NCBI GenBank assembly: GCA_012515365.1
Contig: JAAYYM010000111.1
Span: 1-6,978 of the forward strand
Reading direction: 5' to 3'
Length of the DNA stretch: 6,978 bases
Origin: Clostridia bacterium
GTDB lineage: Bacteria > Bacillota_A > Clostridia > Lachnospirales > Lachnospiraceae
Part shown: one piece after another, positions 6,384 through 6,978 of the stretch
Numbering within the stretch: the stretch's first letter is position 1
Layout: each line of letters starts with the position of its first letter
Translations under genes and position numbers: made by a program
Notes under the pieces: generated by a model
Seen by the model: the letters and a program-made list of their open reading frames with translations, nothing else
Database searches by the model: none
Told to the model about the DNA's origin: nothing

Positions 6384-6978
6384 TTATTTATTAAGGTCGA
6401 TTTCGATATCACCTGCAAAGATCTGATCTTCTTTTCCAAGAGCTCCAGGAATAATAGTAAAGGTATTTGAAATACCATCCTGAGCATCATTGAATGGAAG
6501 TTTTGATACTGATGACAGAGATGCTACTGCACCATGAGTATCACGACCATGCATTGGGTTAGCACCTGGAGCAAATGGCTGTCCTTTTTTACGTCCATCA
6601 GGTGTGTTACCTGTAGCTTTACCGTAAGTTACATTTGAAGTAATTGTTAATACAGACATTGTAGGGAAACCATTTCTGTATGTGTGGTGTCTTCTAAGCA
6701 TTGTCATGAATTTAGAAACGATCATCTGTGCAATTTCATCTGCACGATCATCATCATTACCATACTTAGGGAAATCTCCTGTTGTTTCAAAATCTACAAT
6801 AACGCCATCTTCATCTCTGATTGCCTTAACCTGAGCATATTTGATTGCTGATAAAGAGTCAGTTACAACTGAAAGTCCTGCAATACCTGTTGCGAAGTAA
6901 CGAAGTACATCTCTGTCATGCAGAGCCATCTGTGCTCTCTCATAGCAATATTTATCATGCATGTAGTGGATAACATTC
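6384..6978 (-). CDS. pflB: Pyruvate formate-lyase catalytic body, C-terminal part, lacking the glycyl-radical domain
   Basis: PFL (formate C-acetyltransferase) cleaves pyruvate with CoA to acetyl-CoA and formate in anaerobic fermentation. Only the last 197 residues are in the window; the start and the catalytic cysteine pair are beyond 6978. PFL-type blocks are [19 protein letters not shown] (first visible residues), [79 protein letters not shown] and [18 protein letters not shown]. The frame then ends GDIEIDLNK and a TAA at 6384, with a second in-frame stop two codons later. A normal PFL would continue through a linker into the glycyl-radical domain; that domain is missing here and is encoded by the gene at 5845-6087. 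The gene symbol reflects the body only. A conventional pflB elsewhere in the genome cannot be excluded. Confidence 0.92.
   Translation of the reverse strand, partial: NVIHYMHDKYCYERAQMALHDRDVLRYFATGIAGLSVVTDSLSAIKYAQVKAIRDEDGVIVDFETTGDFPKYGNDDDRADEIAQMIVSKFMTMLRRHHTYRNGFPTMSVLTITSNVTYGKATGNTPDGRKKGQPFAPGANPMHGRDTHGAVASLSSVSKLPFNDAQDGISNTFTIIPGALGKEDQIFAGDIEIDLNK

Overview
This window reads as chromosomal DNA of a strictly anaerobic, low-to-moderate GC Gram-positive bacterium, most likely a Clostridia/Lachnospiraceae-type Firmicute. The clues are a short-form ThiC, a THI-box riboswitch with a Firmicutes-style intrinsic terminator, strong AGGAGG-like ribosome binding sites, a pyruvate formate-lyase (PFL) of clostridial type and a TraX-family membrane protein. 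This is inference from protein resemblance; no rRNA or species marker is present. Every gene I can support lies on the minus strand, so the biological order runs from the right end of the window to the left.

Region 1 (right end, 5771-6978) is a PFL operon of unusual build. The PFL catalytic body (continuing beyond base 6978) stops at 6384, just where the linker to the C-terminal glycyl-radical domain would begin. The radical domain is a separate 80-residue gene (5845-6087) with its own strong ribosome binding site and the radical-glycine motif RISGYAV. Between them lies a 68-residue gene (6137-6343). Its first half resembles the start of the radical domain, but it lacks the glycine loop and ends in a tail with three cysteines. 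A strong hairpin terminator at 5771-5815 closes the unit. This is the most interesting part of the window.

Region 2 (4522-5770) holds a monocistronic-looking pilT-type retraction ATPase gene with a candidate promoter but no terminator of its own. Region 3 (728-4519) is the thiamine unit thiM-thiE-thiD-thiC. It has a good sigma-A-type promoter starting 2 nt after the pilT stop, a TPP riboswitch aptamer and an intrinsic terminator, followed by four overlapping genes. ThiC makes the pyrimidine phosphate (HMP-P), ThiD phosphorylates it to HMP-PP, ThiM salvages the thiazole alcohol, and ThiE joins the two. No thiazole biosynthesis gene (thiG/thiH/thiF/thiS) is present, so this locus by itself supports de novo pyrimidine plus thiazole salvage.

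Region 4 (1-715) holds the beginning of a TraX-family membrane protein, running off the left end and preceded by a candidate promoter. No gene-free stretch exceeds about 250 bases. The plus-strand reading frames all look like shadows of the minus-strand genes.
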